64,000 nt of DNA from Scleroderma bovista (GCA_037178675.1 JAYMGJ010000098.1:62001-126000), one strand, 5' to 3'; counted from the stretch's first letter, positions 23,266-36,314 are shown. A program made the numbers and translations. The notes: generated by a model from the letters alone, not told the origin.

Positions 23266-26200
23266 ATGGTTCAGACTGCCAGTCTCCTCCCCCCAGTACA
23301 GGCACCCCGTCTCTCCCAGCTCCTTCCTACTGTCAAATGCTCGAGTTGCTCGCAACCTGTCCCGTTGTCAGACCTTTCTGACCATGTATGCTCCCCTCCT
23401 CCCCCGCTCCCTAGTGCCCCTCTGCCCCCCAAATCACCCGCGTCGCCCAAGCCTCCGCCCTCCTTCCTCTCCCAGCGACTCCGACTCCAAAATATTGTGT
23501 CCAGAGCGAACACGCCTCCCCGGAAGTCTTCTTTCGATACTGGAGCACAAGCACCGGCCTCCCCTCATCTCCCACCAGTTGATTCTTTCCACCGACAGCC
23601 TCCACCTGTAGGCACGCCTAGAAAAATCAGCCTCGCTCTCCCACCCACTGCACCTCCCCGGACTCCGTCCCCAGCCGCAAATGCCAGTGTCCCCCGAGAT
23701 CGTCAGTCCCAGCTCACGCTTGCAAGTGCTCCATCCCTCGAGAGAATACGGTCTCCTTCCATTGCACGCCGGCCTTCGTGTCCAGAGAGCGACGCGCCGA
23801 TCCCCTCGGAGGTGGATAGTCGTCATTCCATCGATGAACGTTCGAGAGCACCATCACTGGTCAGGAAAGAGAGACCACCGCCCCCTCAGCAGCTTCCCGT
23901 TCCGGTCTCCATTCTTAGGTCTAGTACCGCTTCATCAGGCCCTTCTCTTCCAGCGAGCTTGCAGCCGCGTGCATCCTCTCAGCGCACCCGCACTCCCTCT
24001 GCAAGTTCGTCTTTGGCGTGTCCGCCGATGGACATACTGCGTCCTTCCTTTGGCCCTTCACGCCGCCCAAGCACAGACTCCCAGCAGCCATCCATCGATC
24101 GACACGCGGCGTCCTCCGTCCCGCTTCTGTCTTCTTCTCCAGGACAGTTTGCGGCTGGCTCGACGGTGCCCTTTCCTTCGTTGCCCGTGCAGTTGACGAA
24201 GCCATTAGCTCATCTACCGGTAATGCAGCCGCCGCCGCCGCCAATATCCTTGCCTAGATCACCCGTTCCAGAGAGCGAACGCGATATTGATACAAAGTGC
24301 GGAGGTGTGGCGGGAATGGCGGGTGTGGGTCGCAGAGGCTTCGCGGCCGCAGCTCGTGCAGCGATGATGGCTACTTCTCTCTCGAATCCATATCACCACC
24401 CTATGGCGCCCTCAGTGGATGGTCGACGAGCTAATGTTCCCAGGTATCTTGACATTAATGCGACCATGGGTCATGTTTTTCGTGGTGAGTCCTACCTTTC
24501 TGCGTTCTTTTTGTTTTCGAGATTGTGGTGGGTCCAGTCCCATGTCCTGGCATGTTTATGGCACTTGGTCGACGTGTCTACTTGCACATCACATCTGCAA
24601 CCCTTTCGTATACATCCATGCACCCATATTGACCGGGACCCCATGACTAATAACTCGTCATTTAGCTTCTGGAACTCCACCCCTTTCCCCCAATTCTGGT
24701 TGTACGCTCTCCCCAGTATCACCTTTCCCATCGCCGATATCTCCTGCAGCGGGCTCTACTCCAACCAGTGCGCATCCTATACATAATACAATTCTCTATC
24801 ATGGGGATGCTATTATGCCTGACGAAAAAATGCGTGCTCCATTGCCTTCCCCTACTGATATTTGTATTGCATCTCCATCGCGCACTCCGTCTCCATCGAT
24901 CCCAAATCCGTTCGAACGTCGTCTCAGCGGAGAAACGGTGACACAGTCTCCCATGCATGGATTTGGGATGCGTCTCCCCTTACTCGATATGTTCAAGCAA
25001 CCCGACAGTCAGGATAATGAGTCTGACGACGAGAGCGTATACACGACGCACACGTCTAATGCTAAGGGAAATGAGACTCCTCTCTCGCCTTCTACGGGCT
25101 CGGAGGTTGGGCTAGCGTATGCAGGTGACTCCGATGAGGATACGCCAGTGGTAGTTCCCCTCAATCTTCGCAAGTCTAACGCAAACATGGTTACTAGTAA
25201 GATCAAGTTTCCCACTATGCCATCCCCCGACCGCGATCGCTCTGCAACCCCAGTCCGCAAAGCATCTGCTGCGTCATTGAATTCTGCAACGTCATCACGT
25301 TCCGAGACTACGCGATATCACAGCAATTCCTCTGCCACCCACAGTACGACAAGGTCCGCAGGTGCACTTGAACGTGCGATGGAGACGCTGATCGAGGAGG
25401 GCGCCTCTGTGTCCGTGCTTGCGTCCGGCTCGGTACTTGCTTCCATAGCGGGACCATCCACTGCACGAGCGACATCTGGCAAGCCTAACCGGTCAAATAC
25501 TGTTCCGGGACCTGCTTCGCCAGAAAACAAGCCACCCAAGTTGCCCACTCGTTCTCACACGAATCCTTCGCACCCTCATTTACATCTGGAACGTGTCAAG
25601 GCAACAGGCGAAGTCGCCCGTATTCGGAACAGAAGTACAAGGAAACCTCGTACCTGTGCCCGATGTGACACCAAAATTGAGGATGGGAGGTGGATACAGA
25701 TGGACGGCGGAGGCGTGTTGTGCGAACGCTGCTGGAAAAATATGTATTTGCCCAAAGTAGGTTCCCGTCACATCACTGGTCGTGGCTGTCGCCGAATACT
25801 CATCACCTATGACAGTGTCGTCACTGTAATCTACCCATAGAAAAGCAGGCTGTGTCGTCGAGGGATGGGCAGCTAAAGGGCAAGTATCACAAGGACTGTT
25901 TCAACTGCCATACGTGTCATGTACGTCGCATCCTCTTTATGCGAGTCCGACCTGACCAGGTTCCCTCCGCTAGCAACCATTCCCCGACAAGGAATTCTAT
26001 GTCTTTGATGGGAAGCCTTTTTGTGCATACCATTACCACGAAGCCAACGACTCGCTGTGTGCTGCTACCTCCTGTGGTCAGCCTATAGAAGGCCCCTGCG
26101 CTGTTAATCATGCGGGGAGGCGGTATCATCCGGAACATCTTTTGTGCGATTACCCAGACTGCAAGGAAAGGCTTGTGGAATACTGGGAGGTCGACGGGCA

Positions 26201-26369
26201 GATGCTTTGTGACCGACATTACAGTCGAGATGATTGCTCGACACGGGGAGACGAAGACGATCACGTTGACTCTGTTGATCGAATGATGGACGAGGGCCGA
26301 GCGAGGAAACGGATGACGCGTTTCATCGATTTGGGGGCTGGAGATGATGGGGAGGTGGACATCAGGTAA
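23266..26369 (+). CDS. LIM-domain protein with long disordered N-terminus (paxillin-like)
   Basis: Probable cytoskeletal or cell-polarity scaffold. ATG 23,266 (MVQTASLLPPVQAPRLSQLL). CSSCSQPVPLSDLSDHVC looks like a small N-terminal zinc finger, and about 700 residues rich in Ser/Pro follow. An intron at about 24,484-24,666 joins GHVFR to ASGTPPLSPNSGC. At the C-terminus: a half-LIM pair CARCDTKIEDGRW...LCERC; then, after an intron whose acceptor precedes TGT at about 25,820, a full LIM CRHCNLPIEKQAVSS...KYHKDCFNCHTC with PFPDKEFYVFDGKPFCAYHY; then another, CAATSCGQPIEG...YHPEHLLCDYPDC with VDGQMLCDRHY. The tail is acidic (FIDLGAGDDGEVDIR). All zinc ligands of the two complete LIMs are visible. 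Converges with the SAC phosphatase gene about 300 bp downstream. Confidence 0.85.
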
Positions 26370-26668
26370 TTTACTAGCAATCACCAAGGACGATCGGAAC
26401 CCCAAGTTTTCCTATCTTATCGTTCACACATTTTCTTGTGGGACTACTTATACCTTTGTACTCACACCTTCACAGGATATACCATTAATTACATTCACTT
26501 TGATTGCTCACGTTTTGCATATATGTCCCTTTCATCATACTTGGTTTACTTTGTTTTTTCTTGCTGCAGCACGGACCGATTCCATTGGAGCATTACTCAT
26601 TCAACAATAGCAATATATCTATTGTCGCCTTTTCACGAAGAACGTGCTCGGAACCTGATCTTGTAAAG

Positions 26669-29600
26669 CTAGCCTCCTAACCATAGTAGTCTCTTTACAC
26701 CGTACTCCACTTTTGCATACATGCTAGTTGCTCGTTGTGCCTCCGCCAAACTACGTATGTATTTTGCATTGAGCACCATGGTTTGTGTGCATTTGGAAAA
26801 TACTAACCTCACTATATCCTCCTCAACAACCAAGTTGGCGTGTCGATCATTACCAGCTTTGTAGCATGCCCTCTTGATAGCATCGACCATCAAGTCGACG
26901 ACCCCTTTGCAAGTAGTGGCACCAACAAGGTCATTAGCAGGCTCCTCGTATATTATGGATTCACTTCGCACACGAAAGGGATCGACGGGGAGAACCTTGA
27001 ACGCAGCAAAGTTGACATCGTCAGAGTTGAATGGGCTTTGCGACTGTGTTGACGGTAGCGACAGCTTAACGGGATGCACGGGTCTGTTGGCACTAAGTAG
27101 GTTGGGCATGCTACGGCGTTGCCCTGACAGCGCATGTGTTCTTCCTGCTGGGACCGTCCGTCGGCCGTCCTCTGGCAATGATAGTTGAATGGAGTTACTC
27201 GCATTCGAATTCCTCGTGACTTGTGAGCTGGGTCTGCCTGAATTTGACCAGGACACTGTGAAACCGGCATTCTGAACCGGATCGCGACTCGCTTCTTCGA
27301 GAGGCGAGATGATGTAGGCTCCTTGTCCCGAGGTCAGTAGAGGTACACAAAGATCCCCTACATAAAACACCTTTTGTAATGCCGACAATCGCGGCAAGGG
27401 GTATTCGGGTGGATTGCTTGACCTTTTCCAGTGCATAATCAAAACTCTGTGGTTTATCTTAGCAATGGCGCTTTGGAAGTCAGATATTCAGGGCCCCTAC
27501 AACAATATAGAATGCACGGACGCTCTGCCCGAATGAATCAGAAGGTATGGGGAAAGGTAAGAAAGCCTATGTACCAATAACAGCACCTTCTCCTCGAATT
27601 TATCGCCCATTTTAACATTCAGCGGCTCGGGCGAAAATGTTGTCCAACCCGATAGCAGTGTTTCGCCTTCTTGCAGAACAGTGGACACAGAAATCGCGAT
27701 CGCATCCGCACGAATCCTCGACAGGCGAATAAGCTCTCTTGGATCTGTTGATTGCAACTTTAGAAGAAATTCGGAAAAAACCGACAATGTTCTGTAACCA
27801 AGCATGAAGTCTATGACAGCTTGACAGAACCAGTCGCTGAACGTGGAACTATACATCCTTGCTAGAGAGTTGACACCATCATTCAGAAGCCCTCCGATAT
27901 CTCTCTTTCCGGTCCTCGATGAAGTATTAGCCTTCAGAAGGAACAATAACAGAAGCACTCTACCTAGTAAAATCGCCCTGTCCCCTGACTGTGAAAGTAA
28001 TCGCGACTGATGGTGCTTTTACTTACCTTCAAGGCTGAAGTGCCAGCACTATCAAGGTGTCAATTTGATAGCGGCGATAAGAAAAAGGAAAGGCTCACTA
28101 AGCACGACTAATGGCGTCCCCATTGTTTGCCCATGCTGAAGGATCCGTAAGGAAACAAACGACCATCAATGAACGCTGATACAGACCATTATTGAAAACT
28201 GTGTCGTATTCCGATCTCAAACCTTGCGTCGGAATATTCAAGCCTACAGCACCTAATTGCATTCCAAGTATGTATCGGGCAAATGAAGACTAGCTCCCGA
28301 TAAGCCTGGTTCATGAAGAACTTGATACCAGTCTTACTTGGACTACGTTTGTTCGGTCCAAACAATCAATGCAGTTGACTCGAAACACTCCTCTTTGTTT
28401 CGAAAGGAGCCTGCCATCGGAGACCCAAAAGTACCTAGAGGGAAAATTGAGGGACCAGATGTAGCCTTAAGCATGCCAGATGCGATTACCCTTGGTTCTC
28501 GAAAATACGTTCAAGCTGAGCGATCAGCTCCGTCAATCGTTCGTATCTGGGCTCTTTGAGCTCCCGCCACATAACAATAATGCATCTTTCGTACTTCATC
28601 CCCTTAGTCTCATGATGAAAATCGTATGCATAATAGCTGCGACTTCTTAGCAATGTGAAAGAGGCGTTATAAATTGTCCCACCTGATGTCTTTGTTTCCC
28701 AACTGATCCGCATAAGCCTTATAAGCATTGCACAAAGTACTCTCCTTCCCTCGTTGCTCAGCGAGGTTGACAATGGTCTGCAGTATATGTTCCCTGAGTA
28801 GTAAGCATTGGTAGTGCACTCGTTCACTTACGGGTGGTCCATAGACAGGAATCATTATCTGAAAATGGCGTTTCATAGCATCCAAATTTTGTTCTGGTGT
28901 CCTCTCTGGTTCTAGAACAGGCGGCGGTCTTAGACTGTAGCCGGTTTGTGTCCAATACAGGGGAACTGTCATCGTGATTAGAGGATTTGTTCGACGAGGG
29001 CCAAGTTTGCTTTACCGGAGCCCCGAACCTGAACAAAACTGAAAACATTGGACATTGAAGCCCTCTGTACAGTGTCAGCCTATGACTTTCCGTTAGCTTG
29101 GCGACAGACCCGGATTTTAACTATCGTCTCAGTTTCAACGAAGTTGGCAACATGAGCTTCATCGTCAATGCCCCTCCGCTGGTAGCGCAATCCAGCTCGG
29201 TGCCTAGAACGTCGGGAGGCTATGATATAGTCCACAGGCGAAGTACTGTCATCGTCTGAGGTATATGAATTAGCTGGCAAGTTGAATTTAGCAACTTGGA
29301 AGTGTCCTTGTACAACCGGCAATACGTAGGAGTCTAGCTGCCAAGGTAGAGTTGCTCGGATGTAGGGAAAAATCTCGGGAACGCACTTACACCAGCGTCA
29401 ATAAATGGTCTCGAAAGGTGCTCATTCCACCAAAACTGTCTGTCGACTCGCCTCCAAAGAGGAACTGTCGAGAGTGGTTCCGCAAGTGAGTCTATATGGG
29501 ACTCGGAGCAGTCAATACTCGGCGACACGGCATTGAGTGTCGCAAGTAGTTGGTTCTGAGCACGAGACATCAGGGATTGTTCAAGCTTGTGTTGTAACGA

Positions 29601-30729
29601 CCTCGTGATATCTGACATATCGTCATCATCATAGACATATGCTCTTGAAACTTGCAGACGTACCAACGCGATACGCAAAGAACATACAGCCCTTAGTATA
29701 CTCCCGGATGCATCCACGAACCACTCGGTCTTCGAGCTCTGCGTACTGCTCTTCCGTCGGCACTGAAGTTTCTGTAGCAGCTCTCGTCGGAACCGGAACC
29801 ACAACTTCAGGCACCCCTTGTGTGTGCTCCACGACTGAAGTACTCGTGGTGGATAATTCATGGCCTAATTTTTCTGGGCTACGTCTGGATAGCCGAACCC
29901 AAGGCGACGAGAGTCTGTTGGAAAGTGCTACGGAAATTGGGACCCCCTGGGTTGCTTCAGAAGAAGTTGGAGTTGTCACTCCGGAGGAAGCAGCAAGTGA
30001 TGGGGGATTTGCTTGTTCTATATCTGAAACAGGGATCATAAATTGCTCCTCGTCGACCTCATTACAAGGACCTAAGTTGGGGAGCTGTTCGGATGCAAGG
30101 TCTCCAGTTCCTTCTCCAGACCCGTAATTATCCAGGAACGATATTTTATGAACAGCGTTGTAATCTTTTATGTTGGCCAAAATACGGCTTGCACCATCTT
30201 TCAGGAGGGGGATCGCAGTCACTTTCTTGACGCCGTATATAGCCTGACTCTCATCAAGCACTGAGTCAAACAACATGATTGGGGTTTAGCGCCTCAATAT
30301 GCAGTACTCGTAATAACCGTAGCGACTCACAACAGCCAGCGTCCTGACGGGCAGTGATAACTAGGAGATATGAAGCTGTTGAATCATTTTAGACAACAAA
30401 ACGACTTTCAGGGGAATATCAATTATACCGCTGAATAAATCCAGGATACCAATGACTCCATAAATCAAGACACTTGATGTCCAATTCGTTCCCCCATCAC
30501 CAAGGAGTGCTTCAACCTTGCGCTCTTTTCCCCAGGACACACGAACATACGACTCGGGTTGCTGAGGGCCCGGTGTATAGGGACGCATGAGCAACCCGTC
30601 TTCACTGGCAATCACGGCGATATATTCATGGGGATACAGGTGTGACGGGACAGTGGACTTCGGCATGGATGCGTGAGGTACGGGTGGTAGGTCAGATCTC
30701 CTCGAAGACAGGGAAAGGATACGTTTCAT
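26669..30729 (-). CDS. SAC-domain phosphoinositide phosphatase with hSac2 domain (INPP5F-like)
   Basis: Predicted to dephosphorylate phosphoinositides on endosomal or Golgi membranes. ATG 30,729 (MKRILSLSSRRSDLPPVPHA); an upstream in-frame ATG exists. Order: LDESQAIYGVKKVTAIPLLK (SAC N-part), then a roughly 140-residue Ser/Thr/Pro/acidic insert (about 29,740-30,150), then WRRVDRQFWWNEHLSRPFID, SRRSRHRAGLRYQRRGIDDE and ANFVETETIVKIRV, HILQTIVNLAEQRGKE, and YDFHHETKGMKYER. The catalytic P-loop RVNCIDCLDRTN (Cx5R) is at about 28,343-28,381. It continues with DPSAWANNGDAISRA and TGKRDIGGLLNDGVNSLARM, then the hSac2 region GDKFEEKVLLL and VEYGVKRLLWLGG at the end. About twelve small introns. The yeast Sac1 type lacks the hSac2 part, so this is the Sac2 class. 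Confidence 0.85.
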
Positions 30730-30932
30730 GATGCACCGATGGTTCACTCTCGATAGTATGATGATTGCTGTCAAGACAAATGACTTAGTGAATACAAGTT
30801 GTCAGATCGGGAGGTTTGCCCCTGACATAAACTAACGACCTTGTCTTCGGCTTCTTCGGTCTGCCTGGCCTAGGAGACTAAACAGTACACATGTTAGACA
30901 CATGCCCTACAACTACAACGCAGTGGTAAATA

Positions 30933-32147
30933 TCATGCTTCAGTAGCAACAACAGATGTTTTCCCCTGGATCCGAATGTCATAGCCATATCCTTGACCAT
31001 CGCCAGAACCCTCGTAGTGCAACTTGTTAATGTCATAGTTGCCTGCGGCAGAGTCAGCATAATTCCGATTATCTGACTGACCGAGCACGTACCAATGAAT
31101 TCCCAACCATGCTCCTTGACGTGGTAGAGGTTACAGGTATTCCCCGAGAAAGCATCACGATGGCCCGCGGCGTAGATGCTCCTCCGACCCAGCTCATGTG
31201 CCTCCTCATCTGTCAAGTCCCATCGGTACCCTTGGTCAAGTACACCATAGGCAAACGTGCTGCCAGATCCGACAGAGAATAAATCTCCCCTCAAACGTGT
31301 ACCATCAGAGTCCACGTAAAAGATAGCAGGACCCTGAAATCCCGTCAGCACCCAATAGTGGACGTAATTATGCTACCTACGGTCTTGTCCCAGCCACATA
31401 TCATTGTTCCCTAAGAAGAATCGAGTGGTTAGACCCCAAAGCGCACGAATAATTCCTTACCATGCTCAGGCCCATGCCTTTGTAACTGTATACGAGATTA
31501 CTAAGGTATTTGCTAGCAGCCGAAACAGAGATTCTTTCTCGGTTCCTAAGTTCGTGTAGACGACAGTGCATACCCAAGTATGTCTCCCAGAATTGACAGT
31601 CAGCTGCACAAAACAACTTTCAAATAAGAACAAGAATTTCACAGGTGTCGTACCTGCGCCGCCTGCCATAGTACCCAACAAGTAAGGGTTAATCTCGATA
31701 ACCTTCTTCACAGTGCCCGAAGCTGGAACAATAATCAGCGAGGTTGCGGTCTTGTCAGAATGAGAACTCGCCAATGTAGTTTCCAGCCGTAGCTCGAGAA
31801 TCCACAGCTACAATGACGCCCCCTTGGTATCTGAATGCGAGAGTGGTTGTCCCGTGCTGGATTTTGATCCTGCAGGATGGATCCGCATGATCATCCGTAT
31901 GGAGCCTCAGGAATGCTGCTGGCTATAGGACATTGGAATGAGACATAATATGATACCCTGATCAACCCACGTCTGGTACGGAGGGGACGGTGAAAGAGGG
32001 TGCTCCTTTGGCTAGACTTCCGAAGCCAGCCAGGGAACCCCACATTGCGTCTGAAATGTCTTCGTCATCGTCTACGACAGTTGCATTACTCCTTCTTAGC
32101 TCCACATTGGAGCTCAATCCAGTAAACCCTTGGAGTAGACTGTTCAT
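30933..32147 (-). CDS. PRE2: 20S proteasome beta5 subunit (chymotrypsin-like)
   Basis: Catalytic subunit of the 20S core. ATG 32,147 gives [20 protein letters not shown], the start of a long acidic propeptide. The mature protein begins at Thr in [20 protein letters not shown], followed by [10 protein letters not shown]. Later exons read [107 protein letters not shown] and [20 protein letters not shown]. The last exon reads [20 protein letters not shown] and ends SVVATEA, with the stop at 30,933. Catalytic Thr, Asp and Lys positions look conserved. Same strand as the SAC gene, whose ATG lies about 200 bp downstream of the PRE2 stop. Confidence 0.95.
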
Positions 32148-32422
32148 GGAATGAGGTAGTACGATGCAAGATAAGCTGACGCGGCTCTCGATGTCGACGC
32201 GTTACGCGTATGAAATGTTTGTTTGCTACTATTTGCTGTCCGACACTTTAAAGAATAGTTTGTCGTCTAACCCACTCTCCATCTAAGTAGATTAGATTTG
32301 CGTAGGCAGCCAACAAAGGTGAGTGCAAATGAGAACTCCTTGAAGAACGTAAGTGGATATATGAGGGGCATGAAGGCACATTGAACAGGATGCACGGAAG
32401 ATAAGAGGCAGGAGGGGTAAGC

Positions 32423-34165
32423 TTAGCAACCTCCTCTAATGTTGACCTCCGCTTCAACGGTCTGCAAGCCCTTCCGAAGGTCGTCTTTCAGATCCTATCG
32501 ACACAATATGAGTAAAATTACCAAAGAACACCGGAATAAGGACAATACCTCCACCTCTTCCACACCTATGCTGAGTCGGACAAGAAGTGGGTTCTCTTTC
32601 GGGTCAGCTTTAACACGCTGTTCAATCAAGGACTCTACTCCCCCGAGGCTAGTCGCAGGCTTCCAAAAAAATGAATACAACGACCGTTTGAAAACATTTC
32701 CAAACTCACAATGAAATACTCAAGCGCATGAGGCAAAGCATCCGCATATTCCACTTTCGAGAGCTAATAGGAAAGGTCAGTACACTCCCTTATCATCTGA
32801 ATTAACAGCGAGCGCACAAGTATGGAGAAGGTAGCGTTGTACCCGCCTTCCATCTGGGAGGCAGGATTGAATCCTCTGCTGTCAGTTCCTTGGAGGCTAG
32901 AGTGCCACACTTTTGTGATCACCCCACCAGGTATGCCATCAAACTCCTGGCCCTCGGGAACAACAGTCTTGTCAAGCCACTGCGCTAGCTCTGTTGCACT
33001 CGCAGACTGCCTCGGGACACGAAGATGCATTGTGCGAAGCGAGCGTAATAAGAGCCAGGACTCGAGGGATCCCATCGTATTTCCCATGAAGATACGATCA
33101 TGCCACAGCTAGATAGTACATAGCGTCGGTTGATGGCCCCGAATGAAATTGCTACAACCTCACCTGTTCTCTCTCCTCTGCGGTCTGAACAATCAGAATA
33201 CCACAAAGGAGATCTGAGTGGCCTCCAAAATATTTCGTCCCTTCGAGGCGCGACTTAAGTGAATAGGGTCTTACAAGGGATGTGATTCGTTACCGCTGTG
33301 GAATATACAGTCCGCCCCAAATTTAAAGGGATACTGAAGAGGTGGGGGACCAAAGGTTGAATCGACCAACAACTTTCCCCCAACTCCATGTATCTAGGGG
33401 GATCAGAAAGGGTGTAAGGATGTCACAAACTGACGAAGACAACGGACCTTATCCGCATAATATTTGATGTCTCTGGATAAAACTATGAGATTCTTTTGGG
33501 ATCATATCTAATACACGGTCGTGCTTACCTCGACTCTCCTGTGGGATTCAAAGGCGTTTCGAGCCAACACAAGTCACCTTCCTGAAAATCGTCCTCGAGG
33601 CTGATGATGGAAGTGCTGTTATCAGGTCTTCCCCTCAAATAAATGTCGATTGCCCCATGACAACCCAGGTAGCCCCCCGAGATGGCGATGCGTTTCGGCC
33701 TATAGTAGGTAAGTGCCTAGGAGGAGCTGGTTAGAATGACGATGTAGTTGTTGGATGAACGAGCATCTACGGAGAACCCAGCAGCTAATCCAGACGCGTA
33801 TGTTATGGCATGACCGTGCTGTAGAGCATCAAGCACAAGACGTTCAGAGTCACAAGAGTTGATCGACAACAAAAGTCAACGCACGTTCACTTTACTCAAG
33901 ATCTCCTCCACTTTGGAATATATAGATTGGGAGTATCGAGAGTAAACGTGTCTATTAGGGTTTGTGGCACCGATCCCTTCAGGATCACAATTGGGTGGGG
34001 CTCTGAAAGCTGGAAAAATAACTCGATCATATCAGTACAAGGTGAAGTCCAGATAGCCTTACTGGTTGTGACTGAGATGGAAGGTGCGACTTCCATCCCC
34101 GTTACATGGTCTCCATGGACCAGGGTAGTACCACTCAGTTGACCTGGTATATCTCGAGGAGGCAT
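32423..34165 (-). CDS. Cys/Met-metabolism PLP-dependent enzyme (cystathionine gamma-synthase/lyase type)
   Basis: PLP enzyme of transsulfuration. ATG 34,165 gives MPPRDIPGQLSGTTLVHGDH with VAPSISVTT. Exons continue HVYSRYSQSIYSKVEEILSK, LQHGHAITYASGLAAGFS, PKRIAISGGYLGCHGAIDIY, LCWLETPLNPTGE, VDSTFGPPPLQYPFKFGADC and EGTKYFGGHSDLLCGILIVQ, whose Lys is the expected Schiff-base residue. Then LRTMHLRVPRQSASATELAQ, VITKVWHSSLQ, EGGYNATFSIL, FWKPATSLGGVESLIEQRVK and LVRLSIGVE, ending DLKDDLRKGLQTVEAEVNIR with the stop at 32,423-32,425. Exact activity (gamma-synthase, beta-lyase or gamma-lyase) cannot be fixed from sequence. It lies head-to-tail with the flavin monooxygenase upstream. Confidence 0.85.
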
Positions 34166-34466
34166 GGTGCGGTACTAAAGCCTTGATCCGAAGATGAGTG
34201 TGTTGTGCACGGTTGCTGAATATATTTAAGTTTACATACATGTTCCAAAGAGTCGAAATGACTCAGGGGATTGAAGCCGATCGGGTCCTCAAGGCTTCAT
34301 GACCAGAGCAGCAGAGAAATTATCTGCAAGTAGGGTAGGCTGGTAACGCCCAACAGAACTAAAAGCATGTAATGTCTTGACATGATGATGGCGGCCAAGA
34401 GTTTGATCATGAACTCCAAGGTTTCTGTGACACATCATAATCTATGTAGAAAGCCAAAACTTTCGC

Positions 34467-35928
34467 TCATGGTTTGCTCTTGACATATTCCAAAAGTCTC
34501 TCCATCATATTTACCCAATCCTCAACGCCATGCTCTCCTACCCCGTCTACCCATTCATGAGCTTCGTTGCGATGTTCCAACTCCCTCCACGCCTCCCTCA
34601 AGACGTGTTTCTCGGAATACATCTTCTTCTCCCACTCACAGACTTTGAAGATCGGAATATCGCCAGATTCTGATTCTGCAGCGAACGCTCGTAGCTCGTC
34701 CCGATAATCAAATTGCTCTGCTCCCCTGAAAACGAACCATCGTTTTGTCAGCTCATCCGCAGTGGAAGCGCCTTCCTCTATAAGCTTTTTCGATCTTGCA
34801 CACACCCTGTCCGATTCATGTTGGAGATTCAGCGACGAAGGATCAGCAAAGACTCGAACGATTCCATAAGCCTGGGCTTCCGCAAGCGGCATCGGTACAA
34901 TATGGGAAGGAAGCGCCATGAATGCTAAAGAGGAGGTTGGGTAGTTGCTTTGTAGAGGGAATAAAAACTTTGCCAGAGGAAAGACGTGATATGTCGAATT
35001 GTATAGGTTGGGAGGGAGCGGGGGATGGGATGGGACGGGTCCGATGCATATGACATCCGGACCGAAAAAGGGGAAGTCGATTTGGAATCCGGTGGCCAGG
35101 ATACAATAATCGACGTCCTCTTCTACCACGTCTCCTTCAAACAAGACGCGACCGTCGTCGTAAAACTGGAGGGGTTTACCCACGCGCTTGAAATGCTGGT
35201 CGCCTGCTGGTACCGCACCAGTCACGGAATGTATAACAGTGGTGGAATGTGAGAGCACCTCAATAGAGATATCTCTGCCACTAGGTCCACCGCCGACAAC
35301 CAGTACTTTGCGTCCAAAATTTCCGGGTCGTCTGTACCATGCAGAGTGAGAGGCCCTCCCCGTACTCAACCAATTTTCCACCCCAGGAATCTTCGGTATT
35401 CTTGGAAGTCGATAGTGACCATTTGCAACGATGAGGTGGTCGAATTCAAGCGTCTCTCCTGTGGAAATATCGATGACCCAGTTGGTGTCAATCCATTTGG
35501 CACTAGTAACGGTACTGTTGAACCGAATGAGTGGTAACAGATGAAAGTGGCGAGCATATGACTTCAAGTAAGTCAGGATGGTGTCCGCAGATGGAAACAA
35601 TGGCGTTGAATGAGGGAAGGGGAAGCTCGTGAAGGCCATCACGGGATGCGGAAGATTTGCTGTCAATGAATCGTAAGCTGGTGTTAACGGGGGATTATCC
35701 GTTGGAGGAGCAGGTAACCTAGCGATGTGCGGCAGGTTGAAATGAGAGCCTTCATGTCGGACTACAAGCGTACCAGACACCACCAACATCGCTGCGTGCC
35801 TCGAACGCGGTTACAGACCAGGTGCCCGATTGGAAGTAATTTGTCTCCGAGATGACTTTGAGAGCCGCCAAACCTGTTGGACCTGCACCGATGATGCATA
35901 TGCGTTTTGCTTGTCGTGAAACGTGCAT
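34467..35928 (-). CDS. FMO-like flavin-dependent monooxygenase
   Basis: NADPH/FAD monooxygenase that would oxygenate a nucleophilic N or S atom. ATG 35,928 opens MHVSRQAKRICIIGAGPTGL, with the FAD Rossmann motif GAGPTGLAAL, and runs to FEARSDVGG. An intron (GTACGC...GCTAG, phase 2) joins VGGV to WLPAPPTDNPPLTPAYDSLT. A long exon follows with FDHLIVANGHYRLPRIPKIP, a second dinucleotide site VLVVGGGPSGRDISIEVLSH, and DVDYCILATGFQIDFPFF (ATGxxxxFP-like). The FMO fingerprint FxGxxxHxxxY/F is replaced by FS-type sequence around WLSTGRASHSAWY, as in many fungal members. Length about 490 residues. Possible partner of the sulfur enzyme next door, by position only. Confidence 0.85.
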
Positions 35929-36314
35929 AGAGCTGAAAGAAGAGCGGCAAGTGACAAAGCTGACCTGTTATCAAGATTCATCATCTACAGGATGGGCATC
36001 AGGTGGTACATCGTGCCAGGACTTATGTGGAAAACCCCTGTTGACAACCTCTGTCATCCGCACCAGGTTTCAAACCTACTTGCGCGCTTCAAACTTCAAG
36101 GATTGCCTCCGTCGACAGCTTTCCACGGCGAGACGTTAGTTTGATCAACACGCCAGCCTTATAGTTGCTTATATCAGTCCCTTGCTGACGAGGCATTTGC
36201 CTTTGTTTGTACCAGAGCTGCTCGTTCTCGTCCTCTGTGCAGTTCTTCGCATTCTTTGACCAAGGATCCGCTCGACGTGAGGTCACACAACTTAAACAAG
36301 TCCCAGATATACCA
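35929..36314. promoter_or_regulatory. Divergent promoter region, FMO-like / SNU13
   Basis: About 390 bp between the two start codons, with no gene of its own. Open frames here are antisense or 5' leader sequence; the plus-strand frame opened at 36,207 simply runs into SNU13 exon 1. Confidence 0.45.

Noticed and set aside
29639..30127. 162-codon plus-strand frame
   Set aside because: Antisense to the disordered insert of the SAC phosphatase; Ser/Val-rich shadow without start context.
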